A DNA stretch of 64,000 bases, taken from the NCBI RefSeq assembly GCF_023822025.1, contig NZ_CP082909.1, forward strand, positions 5,748,001 to 5,812,000, written 5' to 3'. Shown piece by piece: positions 16,925-25,094 of the stretch. The position numbers and the translations under genes are program-made. The notes beneath the pieces were generated by a model, which was not told the DNA's origin, did not search any database, and saw only the letters and a list, made by a program, of their open reading frames with translations. Position 1 is the first letter of the stretch, and each line of letters begins with the position of its first letter. This stretch comes from Endozoicomonas sp. 4G. GTDB lineage: Bacteria; Pseudomonadota; Gammaproteobacteria; Pseudomonadales; Endozoicomonadaceae.

Positions 16925-17249
16925 GCTTTGCTCAAGGTTTTACCTGATCTGCTGAATAGGATTCCGGCTGTTCATGGCATAGCGCCACAAATAGCCTGTG
17001 TCTCGCTGATGACTGAGTAAAGAGAAGGAGCGGCCAGTTGGAAGCGAGTGTGGATTTCACGGAGAGATTATGATCGGTTAGACTTAATAAGTCAGCCATG
17101 GCTTTCTTCATTTGCCATTATTTTCTCAGAAAATGTCACAGGATTGTCCCCGGGGCTATTGCCAATGCTCAGCTCCGGGTTCTATTCGCTGCAACTTGGC
17201 TGGCACATCTCTTTACAGGCACATCTCTCTACAGGAAATCGGGTGTTTG
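16925..17249. other. Intergenic region between divergent rsgA and orn
   Basis: This 325-bp stretch has no credible gene. An in-frame extension of orn to ATG 17112 is open but codes for non-conserved sequence. The only clear structure is a 16-bp tandem pair (GCACATCTCTTTACAG, second copy one base different) at 17203-17234 directly before the orn start; the weak Shine-Dalgarno AGGA is at the end of the second copy. Promoters for both genes presumably lie here, but I cannot pick them confidently. Confidence 0.5.
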
Positions 17250-17792
17250 ATGGCTAAAACGGACAACCTTATCTGGATCGACCTGGAAATGACGGGTCTT
17301 GATCCTGAACATGACCAAATTCTGGAAATTGCGACCATTGTTACCGATGGTCAATTGAATTTTATTGCTGAAGGCCCCGTGATAGCGGTGCATCAGAGCG
17401 ATGCAGTGCTTAACAATATGAATGAGTGGTGCATCAAAACCCACGGTGAAACGGGACTGACCCAGAGAGTCCGTGAGAGCCAGGTCAGTCTGGCCGAAGC
17501 CGAGCGAATGACTCTGGCGTTTCTCAAACAGTATTCCGAAGCCGGTGCGTCACCCATGTGTGGGAACAGCATTGGTCAGGATCGCCGTTTTCTTATCCGC
17601 TACATGACAGAGCTTCATGAGTTTTTCCACTACCGCAATATTGATGTCAGTACGTTAAAAGAGCTGGCAAGAAGGTGGCAGCCTGAAATGCTGAAGCAAT
17701 TTACCAAGAAAGGCACTCACCTGGCGCTGGAAGATATTCGTGAATCCATTGAAGAGCTTCGTTTTTATCGTCAGCATTTTATTCGGTCCTGA
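17250..17792 (+). CDS. orn: Oligoribonuclease
   Basis: A 3'-5' exonuclease that degrades RNA oligomers of 2-5 nt, including the c-di-GMP breakdown product pGpG. From ATG 17250 it has 180 residues, the standard length. DEDDh signatures are visible: [11 protein letters not shown] (about residues 10-20), the middle [11 protein letters not shown] block, and [11 protein letters not shown] near the C-terminus with the catalytic His/Asp pair. Confidence 0.97.
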   Translation: MAKTDNLIWIDLEMTGLDPEHDQILEIATIVTDGQLNFIAEGPVIAVHQSDAVLNNMNEWCIKTHGETGLTQRVRESQVSLAEAERMTLAFLKQYSEAGASPMCGNSIGQDRRFLIRYMTELHEFFHYRNIDVSTLKELARRWQPEMLKQFTKKGTHLALEDIRESIEELRFYRQHFIRS

Positions 17793-17829
17793 GTCTTCAA
17801 CCTAGGAGCCTGACCTTTTTGTGTTCAAG

Positions 17830-18354
17830 TTATGGGTTTTTTATGGCATTTGCCACTTCTGAACAGGTACCTATGGGCAGCCACATTTCCAAACGATTTG
17901 AATCGTCAGGATCGGCAGGCAAAAATCCATACTGCTGATAAAAGGGCACAATTTCCGGAGTCATTGGACCAACAAACAGGCCAATAGTCGATATTTGCTG
18001 CGATACAATCACAGTGCGCTTTATGGCATCAATTAACAATCGCTGTCCCAGCTTTTGCCCCTGACACTGCTTGTCAACAGCCAATCGTGCCAGTTTAACT
18101 GCGCTCAGAGGGTGTGGATACTGCCTGTAATCCCTATGAGCTGATGGCGGAGTCATAACAGAGCATCCGGTCAGCGTGTAATAGCCGTTAATGACTGTTG
18201 GAGTATCATGCTGGCAAGCAACGTAGGTCTTTGAGATGTGTTGGGCAGTCTTTTGCCGAGCCTGTTGCCGGAGAAACTGATTCAGCTCAGGAGCGCCACA
18301 ATCAAATGCCTTCCTCTTGTGCTGCCGTGTTATTTCTTTAATGGTCAGAGGCAT
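17830..18354 (-). CDS. GNAT acetyltransferase toxin (TacT/AtaT-like)
   Basis: A 174-residue GNAT protein. Toxins of this class acetylate the amino group of aminoacyl-tRNA and block translation. The acetyl-CoA loop lies in LARLAVDKQCQGQKLGQRLL (about residues 90-109), and the conserved C-terminal FYQQYGFLPA supplies the catalytic Tyr region. In place of the canonical Q/RxxGxG/A there is QGQKLG, a common variant of the family. Its start overlaps the end of the DUF1778 antitoxin by 17 bp, as expected for a toxin-antitoxin operon. Confidence 0.88.
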   Translation of the reverse strand: MPLTIKEITRQHKRKAFDCGAPELNQFLRQQARQKTAQHISKTYVACQHDTPTVINGYYTLTGCSVMTPPSAHRDYRQYPHPLSAVKLARLAVDKQCQGQKLGQRLLIDAIKRTVIVSQQISTIGLFVGPMTPEIVPFYQQYGFLPADPDDSNRLEMWLPIGTCSEVANAIKNP

Positions 18355-18631
18355 TCACAGAGCCTCTATAGTTCTCGGCAGCTTCCAGCAATTTAGAGTT
18401 GGCTTTTGGTGGATTTTCCAAGGCTTCCAGGAGGGCGTCTGCACTTTTTCCTGACAAGTGGATAGCTTCAGTTTCGGCAATCACCGTGCGTGCTTTTTCC
18501 ATTGCTGAGTCGATCAAGAACTGTGACAGGGTTGCACCGGAGTAGTCAGCCGCCCGTTGTATCATTTCCTGCACCTCATAGGATGCTCTTGCAACAAGCC
18601 TGGTCTCTTTACGAGCTGCACTTTGAGCCAT
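18338..18631 (-). CDS. DUF1778 (TacA-type) antitoxin
   Basis: A 97-residue protein with an N-terminal ribbon-helix-helix DNA-binding segment (RLVARASYEVQEMIQRAADY) and GATLSQFLIDSA typical of DUF1778, followed by a C-terminal tail that would neutralise the GNAT toxin. A strong AGGAGGGA ribosome site precedes the ATG. It is first in the operon, so its product is made in excess and probably represses the promoter with the toxin. Confidence 0.88.
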   Translation of the reverse strand: MAQSAARKETRLVARASYEVQEMIQRAADYSGATLSQFLIDSAMEKARTVIAETEAIHLSGKSADALLEALENPPKANSKLLEAAENYRGSVNASDH

Positions 18632-18664
18632 GACCTAGTCCCTCCTATGTTTATTTGTTTGTCA

Positions 18665-18675
18665 GTATGGCATAC
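18665..18675. promoter_or_regulatory. Possible operator of the toxin-antitoxin operon
   Basis: GTATGGCATAC is an 11-bp inverted repeat with a central G, about 35 bp upstream of the antitoxin ATG. Ribbon-helix-helix antitoxins bind such short palindromes at their own promoters. The assignment rests on position and symmetry only. Confidence 0.35.
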
Positions 18676-18877
18676 AAACTCACAAAAGCAAGGCTGTACG
18701 CCAATACGCTTATTATCCAGCAATGCAGTGTTTGCCGTGCGCGTTCACAGGAGAAGTTTGTAGCTCTGACAGCAACAGCCCGATAGCTTAAACCAGACAT
18801 ATACGGTAAGCTGCCGACCCCTCCATGTCTTCAGCCCGGTTCTGCTGAATGACACCGACCGAGACCGAGAATGTTTC

Positions 18878-20125
18878 ATGAGCTTTGACTCACTGGGGTT
18901 ATCAGCGCCCATCCTCCAAGCTGTCACAGAGCAGGGTTACGATACCCCATCCGCCATCCAGTCTCAGGCTATTCCGGCAGTGCTTGAAGGTCATGACGTT
19001 ATGGCCGCCGCCCAAACGGGTACCGGAAAAACGGCTGGTTTTACCCTGCCCATACTGGAAAAGCTGGCAAAAGGACCCCGTGTTCGGGGCAATCAGGTGC
19101 GGGCGTTAATTCTGACACCGACCCGTGAGCTGGCGGCTCAGGTGGCTGAAAGTGTGGAAACCTATAGCCGTCATCTTCCTCTTCGCTCGACCGTGGTATT
19201 TGGCGGAGTCAAGATTAATCCCCAGATGATGAGATTGAGAAGAGGTGTCGATGTGCTGGTGGCAACACCGGGCAGGCTACTGGATCTATACAACCAGAAC
19301 GCGGTGAAGTTCAAACAGCTGGAAGTGCTGGTGCTGGACGAAGCTGACCGTATGCTGGACATGGGCTTTATTCATGATATTCGCAAGATTCTGGCGATCT
19401 TGCCCAAAAGCAGGCAGAGCCTGCTGTTTTCGGCAACCTTCTCCGACGATATTCGTAAACTGGCAAAAGGTCTGGTGCGCTCGCCGGTAGAGATCTCGGT
19501 TACACCAAGAAACGCCACCGCTAAAACCGTAGACCAGTGCATCTGCCCTGTGGATAAAAGTAAGAAAGCCGCTCTGCTGACCCAGTTAATCAAGGAGAAT
19601 GACTGGCATCAGGTGCTGGTATTTACCCGGACAAAACACGGTGCCAACCGGCTCACACGGCATCTTGAGAGTAAGGGGATTCAGGCGGCTGCTATTCACG
19701 GCAATAAAAGCCAGAATGCTCGGACCAAAGCGCTGGCTGAGTTCAAAAGCGGTGCGATTCGAATTCTGGTAGCTACCGATATTGCTGCACGAGGGCTGGA
19801 TATTGATCAGTTGCCGCAGGTCGTTAATTTTGATCTGCCCAATGTTGCTGAAGACTATGTGCACCGGATCGGCAGAACAGGCAGGGCCGGTGCCACCGGA
19901 CAGGCAGTTTCCCTGGTGTGTGCCGACGAATTTAAAGAGCTGGTGGCGATTGAAAGGTTAACGCGTCAGGTGATTGATCGGGAGGAAATCCCTGGTTTCA
20001 AGCCTGTGAATGCACTGCCAGAATCGAAACTGGATACTCGTCCACCCAAACGCAAGAAGCCAAAGAAACCCAAGGTTGAGCATCAGGATGGGCAGCGTTC
20101 GGGGGGTGGTTTCCAGAGGTTATAA
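18878..20125 (+). CDS. rhlE: DEAD-box RNA helicase, RhlE type
   Basis: An ATP-dependent RNA helicase of 415 residues. Motifs in order: Q motif in [13 protein letters not shown], motif I AQTGTGKT (about 46-53), Ia PTRELA, II DEAD in [22 protein letters not shown], and [12 protein letters not shown]. The C-terminal tail is short and basic ([11 protein letters not shown]), as in RhlE proteins that act in ribosome assembly and RNA decay. It appears to be a single-gene unit in an accessory stretch between orn and queG. Confidence 0.93.
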   Translation: MSFDSLGLSAPILQAVTEQGYDTPSAIQSQAIPAVLEGHDVMAAAQTGTGKTAGFTLPILEKLAKGPRVRGNQVRALILTPTRELAAQVAESVETYSRHLPLRSTVVFGGVKINPQMMRLRRGVDVLVATPGRLLDLYNQNAVKFKQLEVLVLDEADRMLDMGFIHDIRKILAILPKSRQSLLFSATFSDDIRKLAKGLVRSPVEISVTPRNATAKTVDQCICPVDKSKKAALLTQLIKENDWHQVLVFTRTKHGANRLTRHLESKGIQAAAIHGNKSQNARTKALAEFKSGAIRILVATDIAARGLDIDQLPQVVNFDLPNVAEDYVHRIGRTGRAGATGQAVSLVCADEFKELVAIERLTRQVIDREEIPGFKPVNALPESKLDTRPPKRKKPKKPKVEHQDGQRSGGGFQRL

Positions 20126-20133
20126 GCCCTGTA

Positions 20134-20530
20134 CTGTGACACTCCCCGCCTTGTAAGGCGAGGCTTCTTTCTGACTTCTCAGGCTTTTGCCAGCCCATAG
20201 CGGCTGGACTTACACAGAAGCCTCCATCAGCAGTAACCGGGTGCCCCTCGGTTATTTGTTTGGTCTTTTGTTTGATTTATTGGGTATCTATACGGTTCCC
20301 TCTGCGATGCGTTTCAATAACGACTTTCGCGGGTCTTCTAGCCCAACAAGCAGTTAACTCTGCTATGTATTTTTTTTAACAGTGCTTGGTTTTCGTCACC
20401 GTGAGTCCCTGCATAGGGACAGACCGAGGTTGAATATAGCCAACTCCGTACAAACACGCAACCGGAACGCTCCTCGCGTTCCCGTCTTATATCCCCGCCC
20501 GATTGGGCGAGGGTTTACGACGATTTTGCT
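20134..20530 (-). mobile_element. Decayed IS200/IS605-type element ends
   Basis: Two hairpin blocks share the design of the right end found after the tnpB gene near 63.3 kb, in inverted orientation: TGACACTCCCCGCC with GGCGAGG at about 20138-20164, and TCCCCGCCC with GGGCGAGGG at about 20494-20513. Read on the minus strand, the sequence between them carries a short frame ending TRLLLMEASV before a stop, reminiscent of TnpB C-termini, but no intact gene. I interpret the 495-bp gap before the fic gene as one or two truncated TnpB-type elements. Confidence 0.5.
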
Positions 20531-20620
20531 AACTGCTTTTGCGCTGATGCTACTGCAAACGGCTCAAAATATTAACTATACTGAGCCGATAAGCCACCCC
20601 CAATCGGCTCGGACCAACTT

Positions 20621-21760
20621 ATGAAATACAGCTGGCAGCACCCTGACTGGCCAAAATTCACCTACGATGATGCGCAGTCTCGTGACGCTCTCTATCAATA
20701 CGCCTTGGAAGCTGGTCGGCTGTCTGGTGGAATGGGGCAGCTTAAGGACTCGCTCCAATACGAGGCCTACATAGACCTCATGGTCAGTGAGGCAATTAAT
20801 ACAAGCGAGATTGAAGGGGAACGACTGGACAGGGAGGATGTACGCTCCTCCATCAAAAACTTTTTAGGACTAAGCAACCCGCCTACCCGGGTTGCGGACC
20901 CCCGTGCCGAAGGTATTGCCGCGCTGATGGTGGATGTCCGCAAAACCTTTAAAGCCGAGCTGACAAAAGAAAAGCTGTTTCATTGGCATCAGCTGGTTAT
21001 ACCTGAGCAAGAGAACCGCTTTCTTCGACACAAAATACAAGTGGGTCAATGGCGAACATCGGAAGACCCTATGCAAGTGATATCGGGGCCTATCGGTTAC
21101 GAAAAGGTACATTACGAGGCCCCACCCGCACATCAAGTGGCAGCTGAAATGGATCGGTTTTTAAGTTGGTATAACGATTCGAGTCCGCTAAACCCCAGTC
21201 AGAAAGAAGCGCTTCCAGGTCCCGTCCGTTCAGCAATAGCCCACCTATGGTTTGAGTCTATCCACCCGTTTGATGATGGTAATGGACGTGTTGGTCGGGC
21301 AATCGCTGAACAGGCGCTGGCTCAAGATCTTGATCGGCCACCGCTGCTTAGCCTGTCGACCATTATTGAGAAAGACAAGAACGCTTATTACAACGGGCTG
21401 AACAAGGCAAGCCAAGCAAATTTGGACATCACTGCCTGGGTGAATTGGTTTTGCAAATCGGTTCTGTTGGCACAAAGAGACGCTGTGAAAAAGGTTGACT
21501 TTGTCCTTAAGAAATCAAGGTTCTGGGAAGCCCACCCAGAATCTGGACTAAATGATCGGCAAGTAAAAGCCATCAATAAAGTGTTTAAGGCCGGTCCGGA
21601 TGGCTTTGAGTTTGGGGTGAGCGCCAAAAAGTACATGGGGATGACTGGATGTTCCAAAGCAACGGCTACACGTGATCTTGGCGACCTGGTTGAGAAGGGC
21701 TGTTTGAATCGCATGCCGGGGGGTGGAAGAAGTGCCCGTTATAATTTGAACTTAGTTTAG
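20621..21760 (+). CDS. Fic family AMP-transferase with DUF4172 N-terminus
   Basis: A 379-residue Fic enzyme, probably AMPylating a protein target. The N-terminal DUF4172 segment starts SWQHPDWPKFTYD; the class II inhibitory helix carries TSEIEGE (about residues 61-67), whose Glu blocks ATP gamma-phosphate; the Fic motif HPFDDGNGRVGR is complete at about 215-226; a winged-helix C-terminus follows (SKATATRDLGDLVEKG). Lack of a secretion signal suggests an intracellular, self-regulated enzyme. It abuts IS605-like debris and overlaps the end of queG by 4 bp. Confidence 0.92.
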   Translation: MKYSWQHPDWPKFTYDDAQSRDALYQYALEAGRLSGGMGQLKDSLQYEAYIDLMVSEAINTSEIEGERLDREDVRSSIKNFLGLSNPPTRVADPRAEGIAALMVDVRKTFKAELTKEKLFHWHQLVIPEQENRFLRHKIQVGQWRTSEDPMQVISGPIGYEKVHYEAPPAHQVAAEMDRFLSWYNDSSPLNPSQKEALPGPVRSAIAHLWFESIHPFDDGNGRVGRAIAEQALAQDLDRPPLLSLSTIIEKDKNAYYNGLNKASQANLDITAWVNWFCKSVLLAQRDAVKKVDFVLKKSRFWEAHPESGLNDRQVKAINKVFKAGPDGFEFGVSAKKYMGMTGCSKATATRDLGDLVEKGCLNRMPGGGRSARYNLNLV

Positions 21761-22848
21761 CCACGAGAACATAAACTGTGCTGTGCAAGCGCCCACTCCA
21801 CATGCTCCTTCACCAGCTCCGAAGGATAGTTCCTGCGCTGGTGCAGCGCCGACATAACTTTATCGGTAGTGGGGGCATTACCCAGACCTACCGCCAGGTT
21901 CCTCAACCAGCATTCAAAACCTGCACGCCGAATTGGTGACCCGGCCGTGCGCTCCAGAAATTCTTCCTCTGTCCACAGAAAGAGATCCGCCAAATCACTG
22001 TTATCCAGATGATGACGGGGCTGAAAATCACTTTCCTGCGTATGTCTGGCAAATCGATTCCAGGGACAGGTGAGCTGACAGTCATCACAGCCAAAAACCC
22101 TGTTGCCCATTTTGCTGCGCAGCTCTTCGGGTATGGGGCCACGGTTCTCAATGGTCAGGTAGGAAATACACTTTCTGGCATCCACTTTGTAGGGCTCAAT
22201 AATGGCGCTGGTGGGGCAAATATCCATACAGGCACTGCAACGACCGCAATGGTTCTTCTCATAAGGTTGATCCGTGGGCAGGGGTAAATTGGTAAAGAGT
22301 TCCCCCAGGAAAAAGAAAGAACCGGCCTGACGGTTGATAATCAGCGAGTGTTTGCCCATCCAGCCCAGACCGGCCTGCTGGGCAAGGGGTCTTTCCATCA
22401 CCGGTGCGCTGTCAACAAAGGCCCGGTAGCCATGGTCTCCAACCACCGCTTCTATTTTTTTGCCGAGCTGGGTTAAGCGTTTGCGAATCAGCTTGTGGTA
22501 ATCACGTCCCAAAGCATAACGGGAGACGTAAGCCTTTTCCGGCTCATTCAGAATTTTGATGGTCTCGGTTTCTGCAGGCAGATAATCCATTCTGACAGAG
22601 ATGATTCGGATAACACCTTCGTGAAGCTGCTCAGGATGGCACCTTAGTTCCTTATGCCGTTCCATGTACTCCAGGTCACCGTGCAGTCCCTGTTCCAGCC
22701 ACTGCTGAAACTGTTTTTTGTCCTGCTCCGGGATTCGGGGTTCAGTAATCCCTACCTGCTGAAAGCCTAATTGCCGGGCCCAAAGGCGAATATCGTCAAC
22801 CAGTTGTTGATAATCAAGGCTTGCAGAAGAGTGATTGGATGTGGACAC
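21757..22848 (-). CDS. queG: Epoxyqueuosine reductase
   Basis: Cobalamin and [4Fe-4S]-dependent enzyme for the last step of queuosine tRNA modification. The 363-residue protein has GYRAFVDSAPVMERP in the catalytic domain, the first ferredoxin motif CGRCSACMDICPTSAI (about 205-220) and the second CDDCQLTCPWN (about 256-266), then a HEAT-like C-terminus. It is divergent from nnr, the standard neighbour in gammaproteobacteria. Confidence 0.97.
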   Translation of the reverse strand: MSTSNHSSASLDYQQLVDDIRLWARQLGFQQVGITEPRIPEQDKKQFQQWLEQGLHGDLEYMERHKELRCHPEQLHEGVIRIISVRMDYLPAETETIKILNEPEKAYVSRYALGRDYHKLIRKRLTQLGKKIEAVVGDHGYRAFVDSAPVMERPLAQQAGLGWMGKHSLIINRQAGSFFFLGELFTNLPLPTDQPYEKNHCGRCSACMDICPTSAIIEPYKVDARKCISYLTIENRGPIPEELRSKMGNRVFGCDDCQLTCPWNRFARHTQESDFQPRHHLDNSDLADLFLWTEEEFLERTAGSPIRRAGFECWLRNLAVGLGNAPTTDKVMSALHQRRNYPSELVKEHVEWALAQHSLCSRG

Positions 22849-22972
22849 GTTGATAAATTGCTGCCAGAAAAGAATAGGGGAATCTGGAAAAGCATTCTAA
22901 CACACCGGTTTTTGTGAAGAATGGTCATCAATACTAGGTTAAGATTTCGTACAGAGGCAAAGGTGAACACTT

Positions 22973-24514
22973 ATGTACGACAGCACTCAAGTTAGCATCT
23001 GTGATCGGCTGTATACCGCTGAACAAGTCCGCCAGCTGGATGACACGGCGATCAATAAGTTTCAGATCAATGGCTTTGAACTAATGAATCGGGCGGCCCG
23101 TGCGGCTTTTCGCTGCCTGATGAATCATTGGCCAGACCTGCTTCACGGCAAACGGCTTCAGGTTTTCTGCGGTGGCGGGAATAATGGCGGCGACGGTTAT
23201 CTGGTAGCCATGCTCGCCGCCAAACGGAGGATTGCGGTTTCAGTGACTTGCCTGTCTTCCCCCAAAAAACTGTCTGGCGACGCCCTCTCAGCCTATGAAG
23301 CCTGTATCGCAGAAGGGGTTGATGTTGAACCTTATGCACCCGAGACCCCACTGTCCGGTGATGTGTTTGTCGATGCCCTGCTGGGAACGGGGCTGGCAAG
23401 AGAGGTTGAGGGTCACTATCGAGACATTGTCGTTCGAATCAACGAATCGGGCCGACCGGTTCTGGCTGTGGATATTCCGTCCGGTCTTTGTGCGGATAGA
23501 GGCATTGCCCTGGGCGTTGCCATAAAAGCAGATGTCACCGTAACCTTTATTGGTATAAAGCTGGGCTTGCTTTCAGGCCACGGAAAAGAGCTGTCCGGGC
23601 GGGTTGAGTTTGCTGATCTGGATGTACCGGCAGAGGTTTATAACGCCGTACCAATTCAAGCTCTGAGATTGTCAGAAGCCCGGCTGAGTCGCTGGCTTCA
23701 GCCCCGGGCCAGAGATTTACACAAAGGCGACAATGGGCATGTTATGGTGGTGGCTGGCAATCAGGGGATGCCCGGGGCCGCCATTATGTCGGCAGAAGCG
23801 GCCTTGTATTGCGGTGCGGGTCGGGTCACCGTAGCGACTCGTCGGGAACATCTGCTGGCCCTGGCCGCCCGTCGTCCAGAGTTAATGGCATCAGCGGTGT
23901 CAGGGGCAGAAGATCTGCGACCGCTTATGGCAGGGAAAAATCTTTTGGTGGTGGGGCCCGGTCTGGGAAAAGATCCATGGGCCCGTGAGCTGCTTACTGA
24001 AGTACTGAAAGCTGAGTGTCCTGTGGTGGTGGATGCCGATGGTCTCAATCTCGTTTCGGAAGATCCGGCGTTGCTTAAACATCGAAAGTACCCGATGATT
24101 CTCACACCCCATGCCGGTGAAGCGGCAAGGCTGCTGGAAACCCGGGCTGCAACCATTAATGCCGACCGGGTCAAGGCTGCGAAAGAACTGTTTAGCCGCT
24201 TCGGTGCAGTGGTGGTATTAAAGGGAGCGGGCACACTGGTATACGACGGCAAAACCCTGAATCTGTGTTCCGAGGGTAATCCGGGTATGGCAGTAGCGGG
24301 TATGGGAGACGTACTCAGCGGTGTGATCGCTGCACTGGCCGCCCAAGGGTTAGAGACTCATGCTGCTGCCGCTTTGGGCGTCTGGCTACATGCGACAGCC
24401 GCAGACCATTTAGCCGGACTTCAGGGTGAAAGAGGCATGCTGGCGCTGGAAACGGTTCCTCATATAAGAAGCCAGCTGAATAAAATAGCAAGCTATAGAG
24501 ACAACAAGCTGTAG
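22973..24514 (+). CDS. nnr: Bifunctional NAD(P)HX epimerase/dehydratase
   Basis: Repairs hydrated NAD(P)H. The 513-residue protein joins an N-terminal YjeF_N epimerase (about 15-220; FCGGGNNGGDGYLVA near 66) to a C-terminal ribokinase-like dehydratase (about 235-505; NPGMAVAGMGDVLSGVIAAL near 435). The last residues, SYRDNKL, are encoded by a 16-bp tandem repeat that runs past the stop, so the C-terminal tip is probably recent and not functional. It begins the nnr-tsaE-amidase cluster. Confidence 0.95.
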   Translation: MYDSTQVSICDRLYTAEQVRQLDDTAINKFQINGFELMNRAARAAFRCLMNHWPDLLHGKRLQVFCGGGNNGGDGYLVAMLAAKRRIAVSVTCLSSPKKLSGDALSAYEACIAEGVDVEPYAPETPLSGDVFVDALLGTGLAREVEGHYRDIVVRINESGRPVLAVDIPSGLCADRGIALGVAIKADVTVTFIGIKLGLLSGHGKELSGRVEFADLDVPAEVYNAVPIQALRLSEARLSRWLQPRARDLHKGDNGHVMVVAGNQGMPGAAIMSAEAALYCGAGRVTVATRREHLLALAARRPELMASAVSGAEDLRPLMAGKNLLVVGPGLGKDPWARELLTEVLKAECPVVVDADGLNLVSEDPALLKHRKYPMILTPHAGEAARLLETRAATINADRVKAAKELFSRFGAVVVLKGAGTLVYDGKTLNLCSEGNPGMAVAGMGDVLSGVIAALAAQGLETHAAAALGVWLHATAADHLAGLQGERGMLALETVPHIRSQLNKIASYRDNKL

Positions 24515-24536
24515 AGACAACAAGCTATAGAGACAA
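24489..24536. repeat. 16-bp tandem repeat across the nnr stop codon
   Basis: Three copies of CAAGCTATAGAGACAA (24489-24504, 24505-24520 with one change, 24521-24536), followed by a partial fourth copy. The nnr stop lies in the second copy. Confidence 0.9.
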
Positions 24537-24581
24537 CAAGCAATGAACGGACATCCGTTCCCGTAAACAAATAGTGAGTGT

Positions 24582-25094
24582 ATGGAAGGCAGGATTGAGC
24601 TGCTGATTGATAATGAGCAGGAAATGGTTCAGCTGGGCAAAAAGCTGGCTGAAGTAAGCGGTGGTCACGCTGTCGTTTATCTGGTGGGTAACCTGGGGGC
24701 CGGAAAGACCACGTTATGCCGGGGGATTCTGCACAGTCTTGGTCATCAGGGGGCGGTTAAAAGCCCGACTTATACCTTGGTGGAGCCCTACACCATTGGA
24801 GATCAACAGGTCTATCATTTTGACCTGTATCGACTGGCTGACCCTGAAGAACTTGAGTTTATCGGGGGACGGGATTACTTTGAAGAGGACTGTCTTTGTC
24901 TGATCGAGTGGCCCTGCAAAGGCGCAGGGGCTCTGCCGGACGCTGATCTGGAAGTACAACTGGACTACCACCTGCCCGGACGTAAGGCCCTGATCAAAGC
25001 AGGGACCGAACGTGGGCAGGCGATGTTGCAAAAGCTGAAAAAGCTGCAAAAGCTGAAAAAGCTGCAGGGATGGCAGGAGGGCGAATGTCGTTAA
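24582..25094 (+). CDS. tsaE: tRNA threonylcarbamoyladenosine biosynthesis ATPase TsaE
   Basis: Small ATPase that works with TsaB and TsaD to make t6A37 in tRNAs. The 170-residue protein has Walker A GNLGAGKTTLCRGIL (about 36-50), SPTYTLVEPY and HFDLYRLADPEELE. The C-terminal tail is extended by a repetitive LQKLKKLQKLKKLQ segment from an 18-bp tandem repeat, which is longer than typical TsaE. Its end overlaps the start region of the amidase gene. Confidence 0.95.
   Translation: MEGRIELLIDNEQEMVQLGKKLAEVSGGHAVVYLVGNLGAGKTTLCRGILHSLGHQGAVKSPTYTLVEPYTIGDQQVYHFDLYRLADPEELEFIGGRDYFEEDCLCLIEWPCKGAGALPDADLEVQLDYHLPGRKALIKAGTERGQAMLQKLKKLQKLKKLQGWQEGECR
25026..25061. repeat. 18-bp tandem repeat in the tsaE 3' end
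   Basis: Two copies of YTGCAAAAGCTGAAAAAG (25026-25043 and 25044-25061) with a partial third. The unit is in frame and encodes LQKLKK. Confidence 0.85.

Noticed and set aside
16925-17249. tRNA gene in the rsgA-orn gap
   Set aside because: Some enteric genomes have tRNA genes near orn, but no cloverleaf with a T-loop GTTCRANNC could be found here.
20382-20624. 80-codon frame containing PRPIGRG
   Set aside because: The peptide comes from the IS605-type end hairpin; a similar peptide arises at 63.28 kb from the other end copy.
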